From NCBI GenBank assembly GCA_002346225.1, contig DDYY01000092.1:29330-68835 (forward strand): a stretch of DNA of 39,506 nucleotides, given 5' to 3'. Made by a program: the position numbers and the translations under genes. The stretch is from Bacteroidetes bacterium UBA3022 (GTDB lineage: Bacteria > Bacteroidota > Bacteroidia > Chitinophagales > BACL12). Shown here one piece after another: positions 15,588 to 24,434 of this stretch. The number at the start of each line of letters is the position of its first letter. Position 1 is the stretch's first letter. The notes beneath the pieces were generated by a model that was not told the origin of the DNA, did no database searches, and worked only from the letters and a program-made list of their open reading frames with translations.

Positions 15588-16457
15588 ATGCGCCAGTTAA
15601 AGATTACAAAATCCATTACCAACCGGGAAAGTGAATCACTCGAAAAGTACCTCCAGGAAATTGGCAAGGTTGACCTTGTTACCGCTGAGGAAGAGGTACT
15701 GTTAGCCCAGAAGATCAAGCAGGGCGATCAGGATGCACTGGAAAAGCTGGTAAAAGCCAACCTTCGTTTTGTGGTTTCTGTAGCCAAACAGTACCAGCAC
15801 AATGGTCTTACCCTCAATGACCTCATTAATGAAGGGAATGTGGGATTAGTAAAGGCTGCCCAGAAATTTGATGAAACCAAAGGTTTCAAATTCATTTCTT
15901 ACGCGGTATGGTGGATTCGCCAGAGCATTATGCAGGCCCTGGCAGAACAATCCAGACTGGTGCGTTTGCCCCTGAATAAGGTGGGTTCGCTGAGCAAGAT
16001 TAACAAAGCTTTTTCTGAGCTGGAACAGCAATATGAAAGGGAACCTACACCAGAGGAACTTGCAGAATGTCTTGAGTTGGGAGTTGATGAAATTAAAAAC
16101 ACCATGAGCGTTAGCATGCGCCACGTATCTGTGGATGCACCTTTCGATGATGGTGAAAACAGCTCTTTGCTCGATGTACTGGAAAACCGCGAGGTAGAAA
16201 AGACAGATGAACAGCTGAATTACACGTATTCCCTTAAAGTAGAGACAGAAAGAACACTTTCTACCCTGACAGAACGGGAACGCGATGTTATCAAATTATT
16301 TTTCGGTATTGGCGTACCATATGCCATGACACTGGAAGATATTGGGGAGGAATTTGGACTTACCCGTGAGAGGGTGCGCCAGATCAAGGACAATGCCATC
16401 AACAAATTGCGTTTTTCTTCCAGGAATAAGTCACTGAAGGCTTATCTGGCTCAGTAA
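15588..16457 (+). CDS. rpoD: Primary RNA polymerase sigma factor RpoD
   Basis: Short 289-aa sigma-70 typical of Bacteroidota, lacking most of region 1.1. Region 1.2 begins ESLEKYLQEIGKVDLVTAEEE; region 2 has NLRFVVSVAKQYQHNGL, DLINEGNVGLVKAAQKFD and the -7-recognising FISYAVWWIRQSIMQAL; region 3 follows; region 4 has MTLEDIGEEFGLTRERVRQIKDNAINKLR, the -33-recognising helix-turn-helix. The ATG at 15588 begins the standard MRQLKITKSI N-terminus; a TTG 15 codons upstream is rejected. It reads the TAnnTTTG promoters seen across this window. It is followed by a strong intrinsic terminator, unlike most genes here. Confidence 0.97.
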   Translation: MRQLKITKSITNRESESLEKYLQEIGKVDLVTAEEEVLLAQKIKQGDQDALEKLVKANLRFVVSVAKQYQHNGLTLNDLINEGNVGLVKAAQKFDETKGFKFISYAVWWIRQSIMQALAEQSRLVRLPLNKVGSLSKINKAFSELEQQYEREPTPEELAECLELGVDEIKNTMSVSMRHVSVDAPFDDGENSSLLDVLENREVEKTDEQLNYTYSLKVETERTLSTLTERERDVIKLFFGIGVPYAMTLEDIGEEFGLTRERVRQIKDNAINKLRFSSRNKSLKAYLAQ

Positions 16458-16477
16458 TTACTGTTTTAAATCATACC

Positions 16478-16506
16478 AGGGACAGCCTACAAGCTGTCCC
16501 TTTTTT
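16478..16506 (+). terminator. Rho-independent terminator after rpoD
   Basis: Nine-base-pair stem AGGGACAGC / GCTGTCCCT with a six-base loop (16478-16501), followed by a run of T to 16506. It starts 20 bases after the rpoD stop and protects the convergent dnaJ-like gene from read-through. It is the only clear intrinsic terminator I found. Confidence 0.88.
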
Positions 16507-16519
16507 GTCCCTACATTCC

Positions 16520-17305
16520 TTATTTCCATCCCTTGAGCTGTTGCAAAGCCTCCCAGGCTTCTTTCACTGCTCTGAATCGAGCCGCGCTTTCCGGGCTATG
16601 GTTGTTCCTGTCGGGATGGTATTGTTTGGCCAGCGCGTAATACGCCTTTTTAGCTGTTTCCCTGTCCACGCCTTTTTTTAATCCGAGTTGTGCCAGCAAT
16701 TGTGTTTCTCTGTCGACAGGTGGTGGAGTATATGGGCGAGTCTGTTGCTGGCTTTGCCGACTTCGGTACACCAGTCCAATTCGTTCACCAACTTGCCGGA
16801 TGGTTGCTTCACCCATGCGCTGACTGAGCTCGGGATGTTGGTTCATGGTGCGCAGCGCGTTGATCAACCATTGTTTTTCTGCCATACTGGCCTGTTCTCT
16901 GATTTGATCGCAGGCTGCTTCAATCTGTATCCTTTGGTGGCTCAGGCTTTCCAGAAAGCGCAGCCTTGGTTTGATAAAAGTCTCGCCGAGAAACAGATTA
17001 AATCTTTTTATAATTTCTTGTACCGGCAATCTTTCAAATCCGCTGTTGCGCTGCATGACATAAACGCCACACATCAGGAAAGCAATTTTTAGGTCCGGCA
17101 TGCGGCGCTCTCTGGCTTTGGGGATGAACTGGCAATCGAGGGCAATACCAATCAGCAGGCCCAGCACAAATCCGGATACCCGCATCAAGCCCAGGCCTAT
17201 CAGCGGCAGAATGAACTTGTTGACGCGATAGGGATAAAATACCAGGTCACCTTCCAGGGTGCGTAAAACCACTATGTACTGCTGCCGTTTTTTACCCTTT
17301 GCCAT
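16520..17305 (-). CDS. Membrane-anchored J-domain protein (DjlA-like)
   Basis: Protein of 261 aa with one hydrophobic segment near the N-terminus (about residues 31-57), a helical middle region resembling the TerB-like domain of DjlA (about 60-180), and a C-terminal J domain with the HPD motif at residues 230-232 (KQYHPDRNN). J domains stimulate DnaK ATPase and bring it clients, here at the inner face of the membrane. The middle-region assignment is tentative; the J domain is certain. It converges on rpoD and is separated from it by the terminator. Confidence 0.88.
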   Translation of the reverse strand: MAKGKKRQQYIVVLRTLEGDLVFYPYRVNKFILPLIGLGLMRVSGFVLGLLIGIALDCQFIPKARERRMPDLKIAFLMCGVYVMQRNSGFERLPVQEIIKRFNLFLGETFIKPRLRFLESLSHQRIQIEAACDQIREQASMAEKQWLINALRTMNQHPELSQRMGEATIRQVGERIGLVYRSRQSQQQTRPYTPPPVDRETQLLAQLGLKKGVDRETAKKAYYALAKQYHPDRNNHSPESAARFRAVKEAWEALQQLKGWK

Positions 17306-17379
17306 CTCTCCGGTTCACTGTACACCTATACATGTTGAATAGTAATATTTTGTATGTCTGATAATACACCAATAGTTTT

Positions 17380-17397
17380 AATTGATAATCAATTGAT
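17380..17397. repeat. AT-rich palindrome (candidate operator)
   Basis: AATTGAT-A-ATCAATT (17380-17394) is a perfect 15-base palindrome overlapping a second one, ATCAATTGAT (17388-17397). It lies in the 206-base gap between the divergent dnaJ-like and PhoD-like genes, 97 bases upstream of the latter's -7 element. Such AT-rich palindromes occur by chance but the overlap of two is suggestive. Confidence 0.3.
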
Positions 17398-17493
17398 GTT
17401 GAAGCAATATTGGGTAACAAGATTTAGTACTGCGGTTACGTTTTATTTCCCTTAATATATACTCCGGGTAAAGGTAGGCATAGACAAGGAAAA

Positions 17494-17501
17494 TACTTTT
17501 G
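17494..17501 (+). promoter_or_regulatory. -7 promoter element (TACTTTTG)
   Basis: Perfect TAnnTTTG, ten bases before the ATG at 17512, giving a very short leader for the PhoD-like gene. Confidence 0.55.
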
Positions 17502-17511
17502 TGAAGATTTT

Positions 17512-18621
17512 ATGGATGCACAAAAGTACCCTCTGAACCCGCTTAAGTACCTCCAATTTTCCCTTCGTGTTTTGGTGCTTTACCTGCTGGCATTGTTCAC
17601 CCATCTTACAGGATGCAACTTTTATTACCTCGAACCTTCCACCGTCGATTTTCCGCACCTGGAAGTTCCGGAACAGGTACAAAAGATTGCATTTGCATCG
17701 TGTAATAACGATAATCGACAATCGGGCGTATTTACGTCTATTGCTAACCTGTCGCCCGACCTCTTTGTATGGACAGGTGATATCATTTATCCCGACCGTC
17801 CCATACCATGGCCGGGAAATAATCTGGATAAAATAGCCCATAAATATGCACGGCTGCAGCAACAATATTCTTACCGATTACTGGCACAATCAGTTCCAGT
17901 AACCGGTATCTGGGATGACCATGATTTTGGACGGAATAACGGTGGTGCAAACTATACATGGAAATCGGAGAGCAGTAACTTATTTCGGCGCTTTATGGGT
18001 GCTGCTCCAGCAGATTTTCCGGATAGCGCAGCCATATACAGGTCGTATCATTTACATTCAGGTTCGCTGCAGTATTCTCTTATCTTACTGGATACCCGGT
18101 ATTTCAGAGAACAACCGGCTAAGGATGCTCATCTCTTGGGTGCGGCTCAATGGGAATGGTTGGAGCAGGAACTCAGGCGGCCGGCGGCTGATTTGCTGGT
18201 ATTGGTTTCCGGCACTTCTGTTCTGTCTAATGACAATGAGAATGAAGGATGGAGTGATTATCCTTTAGAAAGGAAAAAATTATATAATATATTACAGGAT
18301 GTTCAGAAGCCTTTTGTAATAATAGCCGGTGATAAGCACTTTGCTGAAATCAACACTCAGCATGTGCTGGGAAAAGAGGTGCATGAGCTTATTGCCAGCG
18401 GGGTTACCCACACCGAGCGACCCGGCAAGCGATATACCAATGCCATTGCATCTTCCGAGCATTATGAAGGCATCAATTTCGGGTGGATGGAAATAGGAGA
18501 GGATGGAACCGTACTACTGGAGGCAATGGATGAGGCCGGAAGGGTGCGTTTGACAAAAACAATAGTGTTTCCAATATTCCTTACATCATCGGGCTCTGCT
18601 AGTGAAACGCGACCCGGATAA
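17512..18621 (+). CDS. PhoD-like metallophosphoesterase lipoprotein
   Basis: A long signal peptide ends in lipobox LTGC (Cys34 or 35), then a metallophosphoesterase domain of the alkaline phosphatase D type: FASCNND, WTGDIIYPD, the hallmark WDDHDFGRNNGG, SLILLDTRYFRE and VIIAGDKHFAE. PhoD enzymes hydrolyse phosphodiesters and monoesters outside the cytoplasm with Fe/Ca or other metals. The substrate here is unknown; phospholipid or teichoic-acid-like substrates are known for the wider family. The 3' end overlaps the convergent 3-methyladenine glycosylase gene by 36 bases, so its last 11 codons are shared antisense; both proteins keep their family's core before the overlap. Confidence 0.88.
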   Translation: MDAQKYPLNPLKYLQFSLRVLVLYLLALFTHLTGCNFYYLEPSTVDFPHLEVPEQVQKIAFASCNNDNRQSGVFTSIANLSPDLFVWTGDIIYPDRPIPWPGNNLDKIAHKYARLQQQYSYRLLAQSVPVTGIWDDHDFGRNNGGANYTWKSESSNLFRRFMGAAPADFPDSAAIYRSYHLHSGSLQYSLILLDTRYFREQPAKDAHLLGAAQWEWLEQELRRPAADLLVLVSGTSVLSNDNENEGWSDYPLERKKLYNILQDVQKPFVIIAGDKHFAEINTQHVLGKEVHELIASGVTHTERPGKRYTNAIASSEHYEGINFGWMEIGEDGTVLLEAMDEAGRVRLTKTIVFPIFLTSSGSASETRPG

Positions 18622-19179
18622 ACGATACCGCCACGGCACGGTTTTATACGGGCCATCGAAGTTCATGCCTACCCGCGGACTCTCCGTAATATCTCTGGTT
18701 GCATAAGACGATGGTCGCTCTATCCAAATGGTATCGCCTTCCAGCGAGAGTCCCGATTGTTGCGTGCTAAAACCCATGGCTTTTCCTACATTGCCCGGTC
18801 CCGAACAGAGTTTTTCTCTATTATCGGTTTGTCGTCGGTGTTGCATCAAATCCAATCCTGCCAGGGGTTCAAGGGCACGTATCAGGATAGCATGCGGAAA
18901 ACCCTCCCGGTGGGTTACTACATTGAACATCTGGTGTATGCCATAACACAGGTAGACATATGCCAACCCACCCTGTCGGTACATGACTTCTGTTCTTTCG
19001 GTGCGTCTGTCACCCCATGCATGGCAACCTCTGTCTGTTATTCCGCAATATGCTTCGGTTTCTACTATAAGACCTGTTGTCAGCCCGTCGGGATGTGCAT
19101 GACACAATTCCATACCGATAAGTTCTTTCGCAAGGGCCAGTGTATCTTCCCGCGTGTAGAAATCTTTCAGTACCTTCAT
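18586..19179 (-). CDS. DNA-3-methyladenine glycosylase (AAG/Mpg family)
   Basis: Removes alkylated purines from DNA to start base-excision repair. The family motifs are clear: GLIVETEAYCG with the catalytic Glu, DRGCHAWGDRRTERTEVMY with the flipping-site aromatic, AYVYLCYGIHQMFNVVT, and LCSGPGNVGKAMGF. Length (197 aa) is normal. The ATG at 19179 is followed upstream by a near-consensus -7 element. The gene is divergent from the RsmI-like gene with only 24 bases between start codons, so the promoters must overlap. Confidence 0.95.
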   Translation of the reverse strand: MKVLKDFYTREDTLALAKELIGMELCHAHPDGLTTGLIVETEAYCGITDRGCHAWGDRRTERTEVMYRQGGLAYVYLCYGIHQMFNVVTHREGFPHAILIRALEPLAGLDLMQHRRQTDNREKLCSGPGNVGKAMGFSTQQSGLSLEGDTIWIERPSSYATRDITESPRVGMNFDGPYKTVPWRYRLSGSRFTSRAR

Positions 19180-19185
19180 GTCTTA

Positions 19186-19193
19186 CAAAGTTG
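19186..19193 (-). promoter_or_regulatory. -7-like element (CAACTTTG)
   Basis: One mismatch to TAnnTTTG, six bases before the glycosylase ATG on the minus strand. Confidence 0.35.
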
Positions 19194-19203
19194 AAAAAAA
19201 TAT

Positions 19204-19911
19204 ATGAATGCTGGCAGGCTGTACCTGATTCCAACCCTCATTGATCCCGATGCTCCCGAAGTGGTACCCGGTTATGTGCATACCATTACCGCTCAGCTCG
19301 ATTTGTTTTTTGTAGAGCAGGAGCGCACAGCACGCCGCTATCTGCGCGCTACAGGGTATACCCGTGATTTTGCGGAAGTGGATTTGGTTCGGCTGGACAA
19401 AGACAGCACCGATATGGAGATAGATGCTATGTGCCGTCTCATCCTTGAAGGGCGCGATGCCGGTATGCTGTCGGAGGCCGGCGTTCCCTGCATAGCCGAT
19501 CCGGGAGCAGTTCTGGTTGCCAGTGCCCATGAGCGTGGCATCAAGGTCATCCCTTTAACCGGACCTTCTTCGCTCTTTCTGGCGCTCATGGCATCCGGTC
19601 TGGAAGGTCAAAGGTTTTCGTTTCACGGCTACCTGCCGGTGCAGCAGCAGGAGCGGCGAAAGGCGATCAAGGAGCTGGAGCAACGGGCGCAAAGGGAAAA
19701 GGCTACCCAACTGTTCATAGAGACACCCTACCGCAACCAGGCTATGTTTAATGATTTACTACAAACCTGTGCCCCTGATACCTTGCTTTGCGTAGCTATA
19801 GGTATCAGCGGTCCTTCCGAAATGATTCGCACCCAAAGCATTCAGTCGTGGAAGCAATCTCATTTTGCTCCTGAAAAAATCCCGGCTGTGTATTTGTTGG
19901 GAAGAAGGTAA
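19204..19911 (+). CDS. RsmI-like SAM-dependent (tetrapyrrole methylase-fold) methyltransferase
   Basis: Protein of 235 aa with the RsmI-type signature: LYLIPTLI start, SEAGVPCIADPGAVLVASAHERG, VIPLTGPSSLFLALMASGL and FSFHGYLPVQQQERRKAI, then ATQLFIETPYRNQAMFNDLL. RsmI 2'-O-methylates C1402 of 16S rRNA. This protein is shorter and lacks parts of the canonical N- and C-terminal sequence, so it is either the RsmI of this lineage or a Bacteroidota paralog with another target. The start ATG at 19204 is only 24 bases from the divergent glycosylase start. Confidence 0.85.
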   Translation: MNAGRLYLIPTLIDPDAPEVVPGYVHTITAQLDLFFVEQERTARRYLRATGYTRDFAEVDLVRLDKDSTDMEIDAMCRLILEGRDAGMLSEAGVPCIADPGAVLVASAHERGIKVIPLTGPSSLFLALMASGLEGQRFSFHGYLPVQQQERRKAIKELEQRAQREKATQLFIETPYRNQAMFNDLLQTCAPDTLLCVAIGISGPSEMIRTQSIQSWKQSHFAPEKIPAVYLLGRR

Positions 19912-19920
19912 TTTCGCCAT

Positions 19921-20493
19921 ATGATTATCATTGAAGAAAAACTGATCAGCGAAGAAATCCTGGACGAAGCTTTTGTATGCAATTTAAATGCATGTAAAGG
20001 CGCCTGCTGTGTGGAAGGAGACGAAGGTGCTTTTCTGGAGGAATCGGAGCTGGCAGAACTGGAGCGCGTATATCCCGTGGTGAAAGAGTATATCACAGAT
20101 GCCGGAAGGCTTGCGGTGGAGCAACAAGGTTATCACATTACCAACAGCGATGGAGAACTGAAAACACCATTAGTGAATAATGGTCCGTGCGCCTATGTAT
20201 ACTACGAGGAAGGTACCGCTTTGTGCGGCATAGAGAAAGCTTACAGAGATGGAAAAATCGACTGGATGAAACCGGTATCATGTCATCTCTATCCTATCCG
20301 CATTACCAAGGTAGGAGACTACGATGCCTTGAACTATGAACGCTGGGATATCTGTTCCCCTGCGTGCAGTTACGGCGCTTCATTGCAGGTACCGGTATAC
20401 CGTTTTGTAAAAGACGCACTGGTTCGCAAATATGGCGAGAGTTTTTATGAAGCGCTGGATGCTACCTATGCCTACCGCAAGGGGCAGGACTAA
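19921..20493 (+). CDS. DUF3109 family Cys-rich protein
   Basis: Protein of 190 aa with a dispersed Cys set: CNLNACKGACC near the N-terminus, then isolated Cys in GPCAYV and ALCGIEKA, SCHLYPIRI and CSPACSYG near the C-terminus. This matches DUF3109, a relative of YkgJ-type CxxCxxCC proteins thought to bind zinc or an iron-sulfur cluster; function unknown. The ATG lies nine bases after the preceding stop. The preceding stop codon is itself inside a -7-like TAATTTCG, so an own promoter is possible. The last four bases overlap the convergent acylphosphatase gene. Confidence 0.88.
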   Translation: MIIIEEKLISEEILDEAFVCNLNACKGACCVEGDEGAFLEESELAELERVYPVVKEYITDAGRLAVEQQGYHITNSDGELKTPLVNNGPCAYVYYEEGTALCGIEKAYRDGKIDWMKPVSCHLYPIRITKVGDYDALNYERWDICSPACSYGASLQVPVYRFVKDALVRKYGESFYEALDATYAYRKGQD

Positions 20494-20759
20494 TTGCGTA
20501 TGTGAAAGGCAGGCAGAGAGCTTGCAGGTAATTCCTCTGTATAAACGGCAGCCACTGCTGCTGAAGGAGAGCCAGTCCGGCACCATTCTATAAATGCTTC
20601 CACCGCTTCCGGGGTACCCTGAGCCATGCTTAACACCGAGCCATCCGGCTGATTGCAGACCCACCCCGTCAATTGCAGTTCGCGGCCCTTTTCCAGAGCA
20701 TATTTTCGAAAAAACACGCCCTGAACCTTTCCGGTAATAACAACTTTGTAGCGTATCAT
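20490..20759 (-). CDS. Acylphosphatase
   Basis: Small enzyme hydrolysing acyl-phosphates. VQGVFFRKYA contains the catalytic Arg and phosphate loop, and GWVCNQPDGSV the catalytic Asn. With the ATG at 20759 the protein is 89 aa, the usual size; an ATG six codons upstream (20777) gives an extra MYLFEH and cannot be excluded. It is divergent from nadB and overlaps the DUF3109 stop by four bases. Confidence 0.93.
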   Translation of the reverse strand: MIRYKVVITGKVQGVFFRKYALEKGRELQLTGWVCNQPDGSVLSMAQGTPEAVEAFIEWCRTGSPSAAVAAVYTEELPASSLPAFHIRN

Positions 20760-20791
20760 ATGTTCGAAGAGGTACATTGCATTTTAACGAG

Positions 20792-20799
20792 TAACTTAG
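20792..20799 (+). promoter_or_regulatory. -7-like element of nadB (TAACTTAG)
   Basis: One mismatch to TAnnTTTG, seven bases before the nadB ATG. Confidence 0.35.
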
Positions 20800-20806
20800 C
20801 TGTAGC

Positions 20807-22405
20807 ATGCAAAATACAGACTTTTTAGTGATTGGATCAGGGATTGCAGGCTTAACCTGTGCCTTAAAGATGGCACGGAAGTTCCCCGATCTTACAGTCA
20901 CCATCATTACCAAAGCCGAACAGGATGAAACCAATACCAAATATGCCCAGGGAGGCATAGCTGCGGTTTGGGATTTTGACAGCGATAGTTATCAGTCGCA
21001 TATTAAAGATACCCTGGTTGCAGGAGATGGACTATGCGATGAAAGCATCGTGGAGATAGTGGTGAAAGAAGGGCCGGAACGGGTTCGCGAAATCATTCAC
21101 TGGGGGGCCGATTTCGACAAGGATAAGGATGGCGATTATGCCCTGGGTAAGGAAGGCGGACACAGTGCCAACCGGGTGTTGCATCACAAGGATGTAACCG
21201 GTAAGGAAATTGAGAAAACACTGCTCGAAGAGGTACACGCCCTGCCGAATGTTACTTTGTTGCAACATCATTTTGTAATTGATTTGATTACCCAGCATCA
21301 CATGGGAAGGATAGTGACCCGGCACACACCGGACATTACCTGTTATGGAGTTTATCTACTGGATAAAAAGAGTCGCAATATTGAGAAAATTCTTTCCAGG
21401 ATAACACTGATGGCCAGCGGCGGCGCAGGGCAGGTTTATAAAAGCACTACCAATCCTGTTATTGCTACAGGTGATGGCATTGCCATGATGTACCGCGCCA
21501 AGGGACGTATTGCGAATATGGAGTTTGTGCAGTTTCACCCTACATCGTTATACGATCCCGGTGTCTCTCCGTCTTTCTTAATTACAGAAGCGATAAGAGG
21601 TGCCGGCGCTGTATTGAAGAACAGCAAGGGAGAAGCCTTCATGGACAAATACCACCATCTGGGATCCCTGGCGCCGCGCGATATTGTTGCCCGTGCCATT
21701 GACAATGAAATGAAAATTTCGGGAGAGGATTTTGTTTTGCTGGATTGTACTAGTATCAGTCCCGAAGAGATGCATGCACATTTCCCGAATATTTACAACA
21801 CATGTAAGGAGAAGGGATATGATATTTTAAAAGATATGATACCTGTGGTGCCGGCTGCGCATTATCTGTGCGGTGGTATTTCTACTGACGCCCATGGAAT
21901 GACCAGTATCCGCAACCTCTACGCCTGTGGAGAATGTACCTGTACCGGACTGCATGGTGCCAACCGCCTGGCCAGTAACTCCCTGCTGGAAGCCCTGGTA
22001 TTTGCCCATCGAATTTTTGAGCACGCTTCAGAACAAATCAAGTCAGCTGACATACAGGAGGGTATTCCCGAATGGAATGCAGAAGGCACCACCGATCCCA
22101 CAGAGATGGTGCTTATTACCCAAAGCTTGCGCGAACTGAAAGATATCATGACTAATTACGTGGGAATCGTGCGCAGCAATGAGCGCTTAGACAGGGCATT
22201 AAAGCGCCTGCATTTGTTGTATGAAGAAACGGAACGCCTGTACCACAGCACTACTTTATCGCCGCAACTGTGTGAATTGCGCAATCTGATTACCATAGCC
22301 TTTCTGATTTCGCGGGCAGCATTGCTGAGAAAGGAAAGCAGGGGATTGCATTTTACTACAGATTATCCCGAAAAAGCAGCCTGGGCTGAGAATACAAGAT
22401 TTTGA
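20807..22405 (+). CDS. nadB: L-aspartate oxidase
   Basis: Flavoprotein making iminoaspartate for NAD synthesis with NadA. The N-terminal FAD-binding motif is VIGSGIAGLTCALKMA; the substrate region has TKYAQGGIAAVWD, EGGHSANRVLHHKDVTG, FVQFHPTSLY, ITEAIRGAGAVLKN and a C-terminal flavin/succinate-dehydrogenase-like motif GGISTDAHGMTSIRNLYACGE, then GANRLASNSLLEALVFAHR. Length of 532 aa is normal. NadA and NadC are not in the window. The stop overlaps the next start by one base, so the hydrolase gene is translationally coupled. Confidence 0.97.
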   Translation: MQNTDFLVIGSGIAGLTCALKMARKFPDLTVTIITKAEQDETNTKYAQGGIAAVWDFDSDSYQSHIKDTLVAGDGLCDESIVEIVVKEGPERVREIIHWGADFDKDKDGDYALGKEGGHSANRVLHHKDVTGKEIEKTLLEEVHALPNVTLLQHHFVIDLITQHHMGRIVTRHTPDITCYGVYLLDKKSRNIEKILSRITLMASGGAGQVYKSTTNPVIATGDGIAMMYRAKGRIANMEFVQFHPTSLYDPGVSPSFLITEAIRGAGAVLKNSKGEAFMDKYHHLGSLAPRDIVARAIDNEMKISGEDFVLLDCTSISPEEMHAHFPNIYNTCKEKGYDILKDMIPVVPAAHYLCGGISTDAHGMTSIRNLYACGECTCTGLHGANRLASNSLLEALVFAHRIFEHASEQIKSADIQEGIPEWNAEGTTDPTEMVLITQSLRELKDIMTNYVGIVRSNERLDRALKRLHLLYEETERLYHSTTLSPQLCELRNLITIAFLISRAALLRKESRGLHFTTDYPEKAAWAENTRF

Positions 22406-23676
22406 TGAAGGTAGGGTTGGCCATCTGTTTGATGCTGGCAATGGTGTCAGCCTCCGCACAGTCTTCTGCGAAGGTGGAGGAATGTGCTTTCAGCAACAGT
22501 TATTTTGCAGATGAGGAGCGGGAGGTGCTTTACAACCTGGAATACGGAACAGCCATCAACAGTAAAGGCAATACAGAAACCTTGCGCCTGGATCTGTACC
22601 GTCCAAAGAGTGCCTACGATGAGATGGAAAGAAGGCCGCTGATAGTATATGTACATGGAGGGTCTCTGCTGGGAGGCAATAAAGATCTGGAAGGTCCTGT
22701 GTGGTTTGGAAATGAGTTATCCCGTCGCGGTTTTATAACTGCCTGCATCAACTACCGCAAAGGCTGGGATAAATTGGATGGTAATTGTCAGGGTGACACG
22801 CTCAGTCTGGAATTAGCACGGTACCGGGCAGATCAGGATGTGCGCGCTGCGCTTCGGTATTTGTATGAAAACGCAGCTACTTTGCGCATCGACACGCAGA
22901 TGGTCATACTCTCAGGATTTAGTGTGGGCGCTACGGTGGCATTTACTGCTGCGCTGGCAGAACAGGCAGATTATCCGGCTTATCTCTACGAGGCACTGGG
23001 ACCTGTTGACAGCAGCGGCAATACGTTCTATAATCACCTCCCCGAAATCCAGGCGCTCGTAGGTAAATCTGCTGCGATTGACCAGCCCCAGCTCTTAGCC
23101 CGAAAACCCTTGCCGGCATTGATGGCGCACGGCACCTGCGACAATATAGTTGATTACATAGAAGCACCTTTGTTCAGTTGCTATACACCGATACGTTATC
23201 GCCAGTACTACGGTGCTCGTTATCTGGCGGATTTGCTGCAAATAGCAGGTACGCCCTATCACCTGGTTACCAATGAAGGTGCCGATCATTCGGCTATCAA
23301 CGACACCCTGATGGTGGAACTAACAGCCGACTTTGCTACAGATCTGGTGTGTGGCACGCTGGAGAAAAAAGAGTTGTACCAGTTCAATAACGGAGGCTGC
23401 CTGATATCGGATGCCGCTACACTCGATTTACTGGTGGTGCCGAATCCGGTGCAGGGAACACTCACCGTAAAAATTACAGCTGCCTCGCCCCGAATCTTTG
23501 ATATGGTCATCTACGATGTTACCGGTCGGAAGGTGTTTGAAACGGTTGTTGCCTTCGAACCTCCTGTTGCCAATATAGGCATACCGGTAGGGCAGTACAT
23601 TACCACTTCCGGTGTCTACTTTCTGCATGTAAGCGCCAATGAATTAAACAACACCTATCCTTTTTACAAGGAGTGA
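22405..23676 (+). CDS. Exported alpha/beta hydrolase with T9SS sorting domain
   Basis: A signal peptide (ending SASAQ) is followed by an esterase/lipase-type alpha/beta hydrolase: oxyanion motif YVHGGSLLGG, nucleophile motif GFSVGA, an acidic residue around THGTCDNIVDY and His in EGADHSAIND, consistent with a Ser-Asp-His triad. The last ~80 residues (LLVVPNPVQGTL to GVYFLHVSANE) are a T9SS type-A sorting domain, so it is secreted or surface attached. It likely hydrolyses an ester; the substrate is unknown. The start ATG shares one base with the nadB stop; an overlapping TTG is disregarded. The 3' end overlaps the convergent glycosyltransferase gene by 13 bases. Confidence 0.88.
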   Translation: MKVGLAICLMLAMVSASAQSSAKVEECAFSNSYFADEEREVLYNLEYGTAINSKGNTETLRLDLYRPKSAYDEMERRPLIVYVHGGSLLGGNKDLEGPVWFGNELSRRGFITACINYRKGWDKLDGNCQGDTLSLELARYRADQDVRAALRYLYENAATLRIDTQMVILSGFSVGATVAFTAALAEQADYPAYLYEALGPVDSSGNTFYNHLPEIQALVGKSAAIDQPQLLARKPLPALMAHGTCDNIVDYIEAPLFSCYTPIRYRQYYGARYLADLLQIAGTPYHLVTNEGADHSAINDTLMVELTADFATDLVCGTLEKKELYQFNNGGCLISDAATLDLLVVPNPVQGTLTVKITAASPRIFDMVIYDVTGRKVFETVVAFEPPVANIGIPVGQYITTSGVYFLHVSANELNNTYPFYKE

Positions 23677-24434
23677 GTACCGCTGTTTGCATTTCTCGCA
23701 GCTTTCATTTTGATGTAGCGCATGCGAATGGCACGGGCGTTGAGTTGCGCGATCAGGTAACCGCGGTAACCATCCAGCCAACCCAGGTCGAGGATAAAAT
23801 GTTTGAAAAACCGGAATGCAGGCTTTACCAGCATGTGGTAGGCAGTTATCCTTCCGGTACGGGGTTCCTTATCCACTGCTGACCAGGCTGCATAGCGATC
23901 CATCTTGGCCCGGAAATGTTCCAGCGAGCGGAAAGTATTGTGTTCCAGTCTGTTTTTCAGTTTTCCAACCGGACCCGAAGCTATGATTTCTTCATGCACC
24001 ATCTGATCGGGATAGCGACACAGGTCCCGTTGAAAGAAGCGGATTACTTTGTCCCTTTGCCAGCCCGAGTACCGAATGCGCTTCCCCATAAAATGATTGT
24101 TGCGGTAAATCCAGAATGCCACATAGGGTATTTCCGGAGTGGCCAGCCAGCTGCGGATTTCTGCCTGCAAATCAGCAGGTACCCATTCATCGGCATCAAG
24201 TAGTATAATCCACGGGTGTGCTGCCTGCGGAATCGCCCAGTTTTTCTGGTCAGCAGGGTGGATGTATTTCCGTTGCCAAACCTTATCGGTATACTTTTGG
24301 GCTATCTCGAAAGTGCCATCATCGCTGAAGGAATCCACCACGATTAATTCATCGCACCACGATAATGATTGCAGCGCTCTTTCGATATTCGGCGCTTCAT
24401 TATAACTGGTGATTATGGCACTTATCTTTTTCAA
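23664..24434 (-). CDS. Family 2 glycosyltransferase (WaaE/KdtX-like)
   Basis: Protein of 256 aa beginning with the GT-A nucleotide-binding pattern ISAIITSYNEAPNIERAL, then ELIVVDSFSDDGT and the metal-binding LLDADEWV. The body with VAFWIYRNNHFMGKRIRYSGW and MVHEEI matches LPS-core transferases of the WaaE/KdtX type that add a sugar to lipid-anchored oligosaccharide at the inner face of the membrane. The donor sugar cannot be told. It overlaps the upstream O-antigen-ligase-like gene by four bases, so the pair acts together in surface polysaccharide assembly. Confidence 0.93.
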   Translation of the reverse strand: MKKISAIITSYNEAPNIERALQSLSWCDELIVVDSFSDDGTFEIAQKYTDKVWQRKYIHPADQKNWAIPQAAHPWIILLDADEWVPADLQAEIRSWLATPEIPYVAFWIYRNNHFMGKRIRYSGWQRDKVIRFFQRDLCRYPDQMVHEEIIASGPVGKLKNRLEHNTFRSLEHFRAKMDRYAAWSAVDKEPRTGRITAYHMLVKPAFRFFKHFILDLGWLDGYRGYLIAQLNARAIRMRYIKMKAARNANSGTHSL